The position numbers and the translations under genes are program-made. Below, piece after piece: positions 44,372-51,811 of a stretch of 64,000 nucleotides of DNA; position 1 is the stretch's first letter, and the number at the start of each line of letters is the position of its first letter. Below the pieces are notes generated by a model, which was not told the DNA's origin, did no database searches, and saw nothing but the letters and a program-made list of their open reading frames with translations. Source of the stretch: Kluyvera ascorbata_C (lineage in GTDB: Bacteria > Pseudomonadota > Gammaproteobacteria > Enterobacterales > Enterobacteriaceae); contig NZ_JBIQOI010000002.1 in the NCBI RefSeq assembly GCF_044197065.1, positions 62,001-126,000 of the forward strand, in the 5' to 3' direction.

Positions 44372-44611
44372 TTAAAACAGTGAGGGCTGCTGAGGATCTT
44401 CAGAACTCGTCGCTTTACCCGCGCGGAATTTACGCAGCAGACGCTGACGACAAAGCCGCAGCACCTCCTGTTTTTGCGCATCGTTCATGTTTTGCCAGTT
44501 AAAACGCTCATCGCGGCTGCGGAAACAGCCACGGCAAAATCCGCGCTCATCAGACTGACAAATTCCCCGGCACGGACTTTGAACCGGGAAAAACTCCAGT
44601 TGCTCCGCCAC
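44372..44611 (-). CDS. ydhL: DUF1289 family protein YdhL
   Basis: The 79-aa protein has the DUF1289 cysteine motif SPCRGICQSDERGFCRGCFRSRDE (four to five cysteines, residues 13-30), which suggests a bound metal or iron-sulfur centre, although this is unproven. The C-terminal tail is basic then acidic (KFRAGKATSSEDPQQPSLF). It is upstream of ydhF on the same strand with a 49-bp gap, and is divergent from nemR. Confidence 0.92.
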   Translation of the reverse strand: MAEQLEFFPVQSPCRGICQSDERGFCRGCFRSRDERFNWQNMNDAQKQEVLRLCRQRLLRKFRAGKATSSEDPQQPSLF

Positions 44612-44723
44612 GTTAGCCCCCTTTTATCTCGCTATACTCTCATTGAAGACGTTTAATCATTGCGGCGCAACTTTTCTGCCACATCGTGCGGGCAAACCTT
44701 CATTTTCAAAAATTCATTTGCAT

Positions 44724-44739
44724 TAGACCAATCGGTCTA
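44724..44739. promoter_or_regulatory. NemR operator
   Basis: TAGACC-AATC-GGTCTA is the palindromic NemR box (TAGACC-N4-GGTCTA), ending 14 bp before the nemR start codon. NemR bound here would repress nemRA-gloA. Confidence 0.92.
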
Positions 44740-44753
44740 TTACAGTGCATTCC

Positions 44754-45350
44754 ATGAGCAAATCGATTGAACATGATACCCGTGAACACATTCTGGCTAC
44801 CGGCGAGCGTCTTTGCATGCACCGGGGGTTTACCGGGATGGGACTTAGCGAACTCCTGAAGACGGCGGAAGTGCCGAAGGGATCGTTTTATCACTATTTC
44901 CGTTCAAAAGAGGCGTTTGGCGTCGCCATGCTGGAACGGCATTTTGCCGATTATCACCAACGCCTGGTGCAGCACTTTATCCAAGGCGCAGGCAACTACC
45001 GTGACCGCCTGCTGGATTATTACCAGCACACGCTCACCCAGTTTTGCCAGCAGGGTCTTATCAGCGGTTGTCTGACTGTAAAGCTCTCTGCTGAAGTGTG
45101 CGATCTTTCAGAGGATATGCGCACGGAAATGAATAAAGGTGCCAGCCAGATTATGGCTCTGCTGGCGCAAGCGCTGGAAAATGGCCGCCGTGAAGGCTGC
45201 CTGAATTTCAACGGCGAAGCCGAAACCACAGCTCAGGTGCTCTACTCACTGTGGTTAGGGGCCAACCTACAGGCCAAAATGGCCCGTAGCTCAACCCCGC
45301 TTGAAAGCGCGCTGACGCACGTCAGGAATCTGATTGCCGCGCCGGATTAA
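44754..45350 (+). CDS. nemR: TetR-family electrophile- and HOCl-sensing repressor NemR
   Basis: The 198-aa repressor has an N-terminal TetR helix-turn-helix (FTGMGLSELLKTAEVPKGSFYHYFRSKE, residues 26-53) and the redox cysteine C106 in GLISGCLTVKLSAEVCDL, which in E. coli reacts with bleach, quinones and methylglyoxal. I start at the ATG at 44754, which aligns with E. coli; a GTG nine bases earlier is less likely. It precedes nemA and gloA, whose enzymes remove the inducing electrophiles. Confidence 0.96.
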   Translation: MSKSIEHDTREHILATGERLCMHRGFTGMGLSELLKTAEVPKGSFYHYFRSKEAFGVAMLERHFADYHQRLVQHFIQGAGNYRDRLLDYYQHTLTQFCQQGLISGCLTVKLSAEVCDLSEDMRTEMNKGASQIMALLAQALENGRREGCLNFNGEAETTAQVLYSLWLGANLQAKMARSSTPLESALTHVRNLIAAPD

Positions 45351-45377
45351 CCCCGGCGTTTTTATTTTGCTAATTAC

Positions 45378-45392
45378 TAGACGACCGGTCTA
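45378..45392. promoter_or_regulatory. Second NemR-like half-site pair before nemA
   Basis: TAGAC-GACCG-GTCTA is an inverted repeat like the NemR box but with a spacer one base shorter than the upstream copy. It lies between nemR and nemA, 14 bp before the nemA start, overlapping the region just before its ribosome site. Confidence 0.5.
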
Positions 45393-45405
45393 CTCAGGAG
45401 TCATC

Positions 45406-46503
45406 ATGTCGCAAGAAAAACTGTTTACCCCACTGAAAGTGGGTGCGGTAACTGCCCCTAACCGTGTATTTATGGCCCCGCTGACGCGTCTGCGCAGCAT
45501 CGTACCGGGTGACATTCCAACCCCGCTGATGGCCGAATACTATCGTCAACGCGCAAGCTCCGGTTTGATCATCTCCGAAGCTACTCAGGTTTCTGCCCAG
45601 GCAAAAGGCTACCAGGGTGCCCCAGGTCTTCACAGCCCTGAGCAGATTGCCGCGTGGCAGAAAATCACCGCAGGCGTTCACGCTGAAGATGGTCGAATCG
45701 CCGTTCAGCTGTGGCACACCGGGCGTATCTCCCACTCCAGCCTGCAGCCAAACGGTGAAGCACCGGTTGCGCCTTCAGCGCTGAGCGCCAATACCCGTAC
45801 CTCTCTGCGCGATGAGAACGGTCATGCGATTCGTGTCGATACTTCTATGCCACGTGCGCTGGAAACCGAAGAGATCCCAGGCATCGTTAACGATTTCCGT
45901 CAGGCTATCGCCAACGCCCGTGAAGCCGGTTTTGACCTGGTTGAACTGCACTCTGCGCACGGTTACCTGCTGCACCAGTTCCTGTCACCTTCCTCTAACC
46001 ATCGTACCGACCAGTACGGCGGCAGCGTAGAAAACCGCGCGCGTCTGGTGCTGGAAGTAGTTGATGCCGGGATTAAAGAATGGGGTGCTGACCGTATCGG
46101 TATCCGCGTATCGCCAATTGGCACCTTCCAGAACGTCGACAACGGTCCGAACGAAGAAGCCGATGCGCTCTACTTAATTGAAGAGCTGGGCAAACGCGGC
46201 ATTGCCTACCTGCACATGTCAGAGCCAGACTGGGCTGGCGGTCAGCCATACAGCGACGCGTTCCGCGAAAAAGTCCGCGCGCGTTTCCACGGCCCAATCA
46301 TCGGTGCGGGCGCCTATACGCCAGAAAAAGCAGAAGCGCTAATTGAGAAAGGGTTAATTGATGCCGTGGCCTTTGGTCGCGACTACATCGCTAACCCGGA
46401 TCTGGTCGCTCGTCTGAAGCATAAAGCCGAGCTGAACCCGCAGCGCCCGGAAAGCTTCTATGGCGGCGGCGCGGAAGGTTACACCGACTACCCTTCGCTT
46501 TAA
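45406..46503 (+). CDS. nemA: N-ethylmaleimide reductase NemA (Old Yellow Enzyme)
   Basis: The 365-aa FMN-dependent TIM barrel reduces activated alkenes, nitro compounds and N-ethylmaleimide with NADPH. Visible motifs are NRVFMAPLTRLR at the N-terminus, the substrate-site block LVELHSAHGYLLHQFLSPSSNHRTDQYGG with its His pair, and AFGRDYIANPDL near the end for FMN phosphate. The start at 45406 has AGGAG upstream. It follows nemR by 55 bp and is followed by gloA, forming a detoxification operon. Confidence 0.96.
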   Translation: MSQEKLFTPLKVGAVTAPNRVFMAPLTRLRSIVPGDIPTPLMAEYYRQRASSGLIISEATQVSAQAKGYQGAPGLHSPEQIAAWQKITAGVHAEDGRIAVQLWHTGRISHSSLQPNGEAPVAPSALSANTRTSLRDENGHAIRVDTSMPRALETEEIPGIVNDFRQAIANAREAGFDLVELHSAHGYLLHQFLSPSSNHRTDQYGGSVENRARLVLEVVDAGIKEWGADRIGIRVSPIGTFQNVDNGPNEEADALYLIEELGKRGIAYLHMSEPDWAGGQPYSDAFREKVRARFHGPIIGAGAYTPEKAEALIEKGLIDAVAFGRDYIANPDLVARLKHKAELNPQRPESFYGGGAEGYTDYPSL

Positions 46504-46579
46504 TCCCGCATTGATTGATAGCGGCGGGCTTCCGCCGCTATACTAGCCAGATTATTCATAAGTAAGGACGAGGGATAAC

Positions 46580-46987
46580 ATGCGTTTACTGCATACCATG
46601 CTGCGCGTCGGCGACCTGCAACGCTCCATTGATTTCTACACCAAAGTGCTGGGCATGAAGCTGCTCCGTACCAGCGAAAACACCGAATATAAATACTCTC
46701 TGGCTTTCGTCGGCTACGGCGAAGAAAGTGACGAAGCGGTGATCGAGCTGACCTACAACTGGGGCGTAGATAAATACGAGCTAGGCACCGCCTACGGCCA
46801 CATCGCCCTGAGTGTGGATAACGCGGCAGAAGCCTGCGACCGTATCCGCCAGAACGGTGGCAACGTGACTCGCGAAGCCGGTCCGGTAAAAGGCGGCACC
46901 ACGGTGATCGCGTTTGTTGAAGATCCGGACGGCTATAAAATCGAACTGATCGAAGAGAAAGATGCCGGCAAAGGTCTCGGCAACTAA
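46580..46987 (+). CDS. gloA: Lactoylglutathione lyase (glyoxalase I)
   Basis: GloA converts the methylglyoxal-glutathione adduct to lactoylglutathione. The 135-aa protein equals E. coli GloA. The nickel ligands of the two VOC modules are seen as H5 (RLLHTMLRV), E56 (AVIELTYNW), H74 (YGHIALSV) and E122 (YKIELIEEK). It is the third gene after the nemR operator and ends at a strong terminator. Confidence 0.97.
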   Translation: MRLLHTMLRVGDLQRSIDFYTKVLGMKLLRTSENTEYKYSLAFVGYGEESDEAVIELTYNWGVDKYELGTAYGHIALSVDNAAEACDRIRQNGGNVTREAGPVKGGTTVIAFVEDPDGYKIELIEEKDAGKGLGN

Positions 46988-46994
46988 CTCCTCC

Positions 46995-47021
46995 ACGGGC
47001 GCATAATGCGCCCGTTTTTTT
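46995..47021 (+). terminator. Rho-independent terminator of gloA
   Basis: ACGGGCGCA / TGCGCCCGT (46995-47003 with 47007-47015), loop TAA, followed by seven T. Confidence 0.93.
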
Positions 47022-47090
47022 ACCCGCCTTTCCAAGCCGCGGCAAAATTTGCCATAATGCGCGCTACTTTTTCTAAGTGATGAGATTCTG

Positions 47091-47738
47091 ATGTCCGACA
47101 ATGTGCAACTTAATGGTCTATGCGACCGTTTTCGTGGGTTTTATCCCGTGGTTATCGATGTAGAAACTGCTGGATTCAATGCCAAAACGGATGCCCTGCT
47201 CGAAATAGCGGCAATTACGTTGAAAATGGATGAGCAAGGCTGGCTGATGCCGGACAACACGTTACATTTCCACGTTGAACCTTTTGAGGGCGCGAACCTC
47301 GAGCCGGAAGCGCTGGCGTTCAATGGTATCGACCCAAACAATCCCCTGCGCGGCGCGGTTAGCGAGTACGATGCCCTGCACGCCATCTTTAAAATGGTCC
47401 GTAAAGGCATTAAAGACAGTGACTGTAACCGCGCCATTATGGTGGCGCACAACGCGACCTTCGACCATAGCTTTATGATGGCCGCCGCTGAACGCGCTTC
47501 GCTTAAACGTAACCCGTTCCACCCCTTTGTAACCTTCGACACCGCCGCACTTAGCGGGCTGGCGCTGGGGCAAACCGTGCTGTCAAAAGCCTGCGCCGCA
47601 GCAGGCATGGATTTCGACAGCAGTCAGGCCCACTCGGCGCTGTACGACACCGAACAGACCGCGATTCTGTTCTGCGAAATCGTCAACCGTTGGAAGCGCC
47701 TGGGCGGCTGGCCGCTGCCGATAGCGTCCGAAGAATAG
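47091..47738 (+). CDS. rnt: Ribonuclease T
   Basis: RNase T trims the 3' ends of tRNA and other stable RNA and acts on single-stranded DNA. The 215-aa DEDDh exonuclease has VIDVETAGF (D and E, about residues 23-25), the second aspartate region HNATFDHSF (about 123-128) and the final His/Asp in AHSALYDTEQTAIL. The length is as in E. coli. In E. coli lhr follows; here a bidirectional terminator and convergent grxD follow directly. Confidence 0.96.
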   Translation: MSDNVQLNGLCDRFRGFYPVVIDVETAGFNAKTDALLEIAAITLKMDEQGWLMPDNTLHFHVEPFEGANLEPEALAFNGIDPNNPLRGAVSEYDALHAIFKMVRKGIKDSDCNRAIMVAHNATFDHSFMMAAAERASLKRNPFHPFVTFDTAALSGLALGQTVLSKACAAAGMDFDSSQAHSALYDTEQTAILFCEIVNRWKRLGGWPLPIASEE

Positions 47739-47744
47739 CAGTAT

Positions 47745-47775
47745 AAAAAAAAGCGACCTTCAGGTCGCTTTTTTG
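47745..47775. terminator. Bidirectional terminator between rnt and grxD
   Basis: AAGCGACC / GGTCGCTT (47751-47758 with 47763-47770) has an A-run on the left and TTTTTT on the right, serving both convergent genes. Confidence 0.92.
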
Positions 47776-47804
47776 TTTTTGTGCCCGGTATTGGGGCGAA
47801 CCGA

Positions 47805-48149
47805 TTATTCTGCTTTCGGCTCTTCAGCGTACTTAGCAGCGGTCTCTTTAATCAGAGGCTGCAGTTCGCCGCGCTGGTACATTTCGATAATGATGTCGCA
47901 GCCGCCAACCAGCTCACCATCAACCCACAGCTGTGGGAAAGTCGGCCAGTTTGCATACTTTGGCAGCTCGGCGCGGATGTCTGGGTTCTGCAGGATGTCG
48001 ACGTAAGCAAAGCGCTCGCCGCAGGCGGACAACGCCTGAACAGCCTGGGCTGAGAAACCGCAGCTTGGCAGTTTCGGGGAACCTTTCATGTACAGCAGGA
48101 TTGGGTTTTCAGCGATCTGGCGCTGAATTTTTTCAATTGTCTCGCTCAT
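47805..48149 (-). CDS. grxD: Monothiol glutaredoxin GrxD (Grx4)
   Basis: The 114-aa CGFS-type glutaredoxin has its active-site cysteine at residue 30 (LPSCGFSAQ) and the glutathione-binding WPTFPQLWVDGELVGGCDII. Such proteins carry a bridging [2Fe-2S] cluster and act with BolA-type partners in iron-sulfur transfer. The acidic C-terminal tail (KYAEEPKAE) matches E. coli. It is monocistronic and faces away from mepH. Confidence 0.96.
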   Translation of the reverse strand: MSETIEKIQRQIAENPILLYMKGSPKLPSCGFSAQAVQALSACGERFAYVDILQNPDIRAELPKYANWPTFPQLWVDGELVGGCDIIIEMYQRGELQPLIKETAAKYAEEPKAE

Positions 48150-48492
48150 TGTCTTGCTTCCTCAAACTTCTTTTTACGGCAGTAGTCTGACATTGTAACG
48201 TTTCAGACCCTGAACAGAAAATAACATTTTGTTCACGCTTTACTATTTTATCGTCTGACGCGGTAAGTTGCTTTATAAATATGAGTTTATCGGCAGGTGG
48301 GTGAAAAGCTTGCTCATTATTTGACTCATTATGTATCAAATGATGTTTTTTTTTGCAGTTGCTAACGAAACAACGTTTTATCCATAAAAACACTATTAAC
48401 ATTTCGTGTTTTTATGGATTAGAATCGTTGGGTTTTGTAAACCATACCTAGGCAAGGACATTTAGCCTGTATCTTACTCAGAGGGTTGTTCA
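48150..48492. other. AT-rich divergent intergenic region grxD-mepH
   Basis: The 343 bp without a gene should hold the grxD and mepH promoters. The one clear structure is the perfect 14-bp inverted repeat at 48380-48419. No short reading frame with a convincing ribosome site was seen. Confidence 0.55.
48380..48419. repeat. Perfect 14-bp inverted repeat upstream of mepH
   Basis: ATCCATAAAAACAC (48380-48393) and GTGTTTTTATGGAT (48406-48419) are exact reverse complements separated by 12 bp. The AT-rich arms and lack of an adjacent gene end argue against a terminator; an operator or an RNA leader stem is possible. Confidence 0.75.
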
Positions 48493-49314
48493 GTGGCGCA
48501 GATAAAAAAATGGTCGTTCACGCTCTGTGCATTGCTGTTTACATCGTTATCCTTCACGCCGTTGGCGCATGCTACAGGGCATGCCAAAACCCCAACGGCG
48601 CAAAAGTCGCTTCCTGCAAAAAGCAGTGAACGTAAGAAAAAGAACGCGGACAATAAATCTAACGCTAAGAAAAAATCGACTCCGGTTGCCGCTAAAAAGA
48701 AAACCACCCCAGCCGTAGCGAAAAAAGCAGCGCCAGTCTCCAGCAAATCGAAAACCGCCTCCGCTAAAACCCGCGCGAAAAGCAGCGCAGTCAAAACCGC
48801 CAGCGTCACCACGACCTGCAAGGTTCGCAAGGGTCATAAGAAGGTCTGCACCACCACTCCTGTAGAGTCCAAACCAACGACCATCGCCGCTGCGCACAAA
48901 ATTCGCGTGCAGAAAGTACAGAAAACCGCGATGAATAAGCTGATGGGGCAGTTAGGTAAGCCTTACCGCTGGGGTGGCAACTCCCCGCGTACCGGTTTCG
49001 ATTGCAGCGGTCTGGTCTATTACGCTTATAAAGATCTGGTCAATATTCGTATCCCACGCACCGCCAACGAAATGTATCACCTGCGCGATGCGCGTCCGGT
49101 TGAACGTGGCGAGCTAGAAAGTGGCGATCTGGTTTTCTTCCGCACTCAGGGTCGCGGTACCGCCGATCACGTTGGCGTGTATGTCGGTAACGGCAAATTT
49201 ATTCAGTCTCCGCGTACCGGCCAGGACATCCAGATAACCTCGCTGAGCGAAGATTATTGGGTACGTCACTACGTCGGTGCCCGCCGCGTTGTCACCCCTA
49301 AGACAATTCGTTAA
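48493..49314 (+). CDS. mepH: Murein DD-endopeptidase MepH (YdhO)
   Basis: MepH cleaves D-Ala-mDAP cross-links during peptidoglycan growth. The 273-aa protein has a signal peptide (residues 1-27, ending PLAHA), a lysine-rich low-complexity linker (about 30-100) and a C-terminal NlpC/P60 cysteine peptidase domain. The catalytic cysteine lies in RTGFDCSGLVYY and the histidine in ADHVGVYVGNGKFIQS. It starts with GTG at 48493, with GAGGG upstream. E. coli MepH has 271 residues. Confidence 0.94.
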   Translation: MAQIKKWSFTLCALLFTSLSFTPLAHATGHAKTPTAQKSLPAKSSERKKKNADNKSNAKKKSTPVAAKKKTTPAVAKKAAPVSSKSKTASAKTRAKSSAVKTASVTTTCKVRKGHKKVCTTTPVESKPTTIAAAHKIRVQKVQKTAMNKLMGQLGKPYRWGGNSPRTGFDCSGLVYYAYKDLVNIRIPRTANEMYHLRDARPVERGELESGDLVFFRTQGRGTADHVGVYVGNGKFIQSPRTGQDIQITSLSEDYWVRHYVGARRVVTPKTIR

Positions 49315-49317
49315 TCA

Positions 49318-49357
49318 CTTACCCCGTTTGTTAATAAACGGGGTAAGCTTATCTTTT
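49318..49357 (+). terminator. Terminator of mepH
   Basis: CTTACCCCGTTT / AAACGGGGTAAG (49318-49329 with 49336-49347) is a perfect 12-bp stem followed by a moderately T-rich tract. Confidence 0.85.
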
Positions 49358-49436
49358 ATCTCACCTTTTAATTTGCTACTCTATCCCTACTCAGTACATG
49401 GTTATTGAGTGTACAAATATAATAAGGAGAGAAGCA

Positions 49437-50018
49437 ATGTCGTTCGAATTACCTGCATTACCGTATGCCAAAGACGCTCTGGTCCCACACATTTCCGTGG
49501 AAACGCTTGAGTATCACTATGGCAAACACCACCAGACCTATGTCACTAACCTGAACAACCTGATCAAAGGCACCGCGTTTGAAGGCAAGACGCTGGAAGA
49601 GATCGTGCGTTCTTCTGAAGGCGGCGTGTTCAACAACGCCGCGCAGGTCTGGAACCACACCTTCTACTGGAACTGCCTGGCACCAAACGCCGGTGGCGAA
49701 CCAACCGGTGCAGTCGCTGAAGCCATTACCAAATCCTTCGGCAGCTTCGCTGAATTCAAAGCGCAGTTCACCGATGCCGCGGTTAAAAACTTCGGCGCTG
49801 GCTGGACCTGGCTTGTGAAGAAAGCCGACGGCTCCCTGGCTATCGTCTCTACGTCTAACGCAGCGACCCCGCTGACCACCGACGCGACGCCGCTGCTGAC
49901 CGTTGACGTGTGGGAACACGCTTACTACATCGATTACCGCAACGCGCGTCCAAACTATCTGGAGCACTTCTGGGCTCTGGTTAACTGGGAATTCGTCGCT
50001 AAGAATCTGGCAGCGTAA
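49437..50018 (+). CDS. sodB: Iron superoxide dismutase
   Basis: SodB dismutates superoxide in the cytosol. The 193-aa protein has all four iron ligands: H27 in EYHYGKHH, H74 in VWNHTFYW, and D157/H161 in DVWEHAYYID, plus the Fe-type pattern FNNAAQVWNHTFYW. The ATG at 49437 has AAGGAG upstream; an in-frame TTG/ATG region further up (49398) is leader. In E. coli the ribosome-site region is the RyhB sRNA target under iron starvation, and the AATAAGGAGAG...AGCAATG leader is conserved here. Confidence 0.97.
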   Translation: MSFELPALPYAKDALVPHISVETLEYHYGKHHQTYVTNLNNLIKGTAFEGKTLEEIVRSSEGGVFNNAAQVWNHTFYWNCLAPNAGGEPTGAVAEAITKSFGSFAEFKAQFTDAAVKNFGAGWTWLVKKADGSLAIVSTSNAATPLTTDATPLLTVDVWEHAYYIDYRNARPNYLEHFWALVNWEFVAKNLAA

Positions 50019-50020
50019 GC

Positions 50021-50059
50021 AAAAAAATAACCCGGCATCGCAACGCTTCGCCGGGTTAT
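50021..50059 (-). terminator. Terminator of ydhP (minus strand)
   Basis: Read on the minus strand, ATAACCCGGC / GCCGGGTTAT (50050-50059 with 50027-50036) is a 10-bp stem followed by TTTTTTTG. It belongs to ydhP transcription. Confidence 0.85.
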
Positions 50060-50067
50060 CTCGTATC

Positions 50068-50101
50068 ACGCAGAAGGGAGACCTTCTGCGTTTTTGTTTT
50101 T
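50068..50101 (+). terminator. Rho-independent terminator of sodB
   Basis: ACGCAGAAGG / CCTTCTGCGT (50068-50077 with 50082-50091), loop GAGA, is followed by TTTTGTTTTT. It reaches the ydhP stop codon. Confidence 0.9.
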
Positions 50102-51266
50102 ACTGGCTGGCCAGGGCTTCTTCACCGCGAGAACGTCCGCCGAGGAAAACAACCAGTAACGCCAGAGCCGCCACTATCGCCCCCATTACCGGCACGAAAC
50201 TATACCCCAGACCGCCGGAGATAACCGCCCCACCCGCAACCGCACCCAGTGCGTTACCCAGGTTAAACGCCCCGATATTCACCGAGGAAGAAAGGCCTGG
50301 TGCTTCGTGAGCCACGCGCATCACGCGCATTTGCAGCGGTGGCACCACCGCGAAGGTTGCCGCACCCCAGACCACCATGCTGAACGCCGCACCTACCTGC
50401 GTTTGCGCAAGGAAAGGTATGGCCAGCATAATCACCATCAGCAAGCCGAGGAAGCCTTTCAGCGTCCCGCTCACCGAGCGGTCTGCGAATTTACCGCCAA
50501 GGTAGTTACCGATAGAGAAGCCTACGCCAATCAGCACCAGCATCAGGGTAATAAAGCCCGGAGTGGCGTGAGTGATGGTACGCAGCACCGGAGAAATATA
50601 GGTATAGAGTGTAAACATCGCGCCCGCGCCCAGCACGGTGGTTAACAGCGCTGATAGTACCTGCGGACGCACCAGCACCGACAGTTCGCGTTTCACGTCC
50701 GGTTTTTCGCCCGCCCCGCCCTTCGGCAGCGAGAACCACAGACCCAGAATCGCGATAATGCCAAGCCCGGCGGTCGCCAGGAACGACATGCGCCAGCCGA
50801 TGGTTTCGCCCAGCCACGTCGCGGCAGGCACACCACCAATATTCGCGATAGTCAGCCCCATAAACATGGTGGCTACTGCGCTCGCCTGTTTATGTTTTGG
50901 CACGACACTCGCCGCCACCACCGAGCCCAGACCGAAGAATGCGCCATGATTAAGGCTGGTAATAATGCGCGACAACAGCAGCGTGGTGTAATCCGGCGCA
51001 ATGGCAGAGAGCACGTTGCCGAGGGTAAAAATCGCCATCAGAAAAATCAGCGCATTACGACGAGCACGATGAGAAAGCAGCAGCGTCATCAACGGCGCAC
51101 CGACCATCACGCCGACCGCATAGGCGCTGATCAGCATCCCAGCCGCAGGAATGGAGACGTCCACCCCTTTAGCGATGACCGGCAAAAGCCCCATCGGCGA
51201 GAACTCGGTGGTGCCGATGCCAAAGGCACCGACGGCTAACGCCAGTAAGGGGAAGTTAATTTTCAT
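50100..51266 (-). CDS. ydhP: Major facilitator superfamily transporter YdhP
   Basis: The 388-aa protein has about 12 membrane spans and the drug:H+ antiporter (DHA1) family patterns: GTTEFSPMGLLPVIA in span 1, LLLSHRARRNALIF as motif A, and GGVPAATWLGETIGWRMSF in span 5. It is related to arabinose- and drug-exporting MFS pumps; the substrate is unknown. I use the ATG at 51266, preceded by GGAG at seven bases and matching E. coli. Confidence 0.93.
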   Translation of the reverse strand: MKINFPLLALAVGAFGIGTTEFSPMGLLPVIAKGVDVSIPAAGMLISAYAVGVMVGAPLMTLLLSHRARRNALIFLMAIFTLGNVLSAIAPDYTTLLLSRIITSLNHGAFFGLGSVVAASVVPKHKQASAVATMFMGLTIANIGGVPAATWLGETIGWRMSFLATAGLGIIAILGLWFSLPKGGAGEKPDVKRELSVLVRPQVLSALLTTVLGAGAMFTLYTYISPVLRTITHATPGFITLMLVLIGVGFSIGNYLGGKFADRSVSGTLKGFLGLLMVIMLAIPFLAQTQVGAAFSMVVWGAATFAVVPPLQMRVMRVAHEAPGLSSSVNIGAFNLGNALGAVAGGAVISGGLGYSFVPVMGAIVAALALLVVFLGGRSRGEEALASQ

Positions 51267-51426
51267 GCTTAAGCTCCGATTGGCCGCACCACAGACGCGG
51301 CATAAGGACATAATGCAAAAGCATGACATCAATCACAGAAAAACAGAAGTGTGCAAAACAGCAAAAGATTATTGCGAATCAGGTAATAATCTAACAGGAG
51401 GGAGCGGACGCTCCCTCGCAGAGGAA

Positions 51427-51516
51427 TTAGTGCAGAACAGCAGTCAACGCGGCGGCGACAATCAGCGCCAGCGTAATAACGGTGGTAGAGAGCGACAGCT
51501 TAAGTTCGGTACTCAT
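51427..51516 (-). CDS. ynhF: Small membrane protein YnhF
   Basis: The 29-residue protein MSTELKLSLSTTVITLALIVAAALTAVLH is almost wholly one membrane span and closely matches E. coli YnhF in length and at both ends. An AAGGAG ribosome site lies just upstream of the ATG (51516). YnhF is an inner-membrane small protein made under stress in E. coli; its partner is not known. It lies between ydhP and purR as in E. coli. Confidence 0.9.
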   Translation of the reverse strand: MSTELKLSLSTTVITLALIVAAALTAVLH

Positions 51517-51752
51517 CAATTTTTTCTCCTTTTTATTTCCACAGCAAAACTGAGCTAACTCATTTTTGCACAGTATTGCGCAAAAATCTTCACAGTTTTA
51601 GCAGGATGTTGGTTTTTGCTCTTCCACTTTGCGCCAGGATAAGTCAAAATTCGACGCTTATTTATAAGCGTACCGGCCATTGACCCCCTCCTGTCGTCCT
51701 GTATCGTTTTCCCGGCGAATCGCAATCCATAAAATTGCGTCAGGGTGTGTGA

Positions 51753-51768
51753 AGGCAAACGTTTTCCT
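51753..51768. promoter_or_regulatory. PurR operator O1 (PUR box)
   Basis: AGGCAAACGTTTTCCT matches the PUR box ACGCAAACGTTTTCGT at 14 of 16 positions. It lies 43 bp upstream of the purR start and is expected to mediate autorepression. Confidence 0.88.
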
Positions 51769-51811
51769 TTCGATTTTATCAGGGGCAGGCCAGGGTCTGG
51801 AGTGAGATGGA

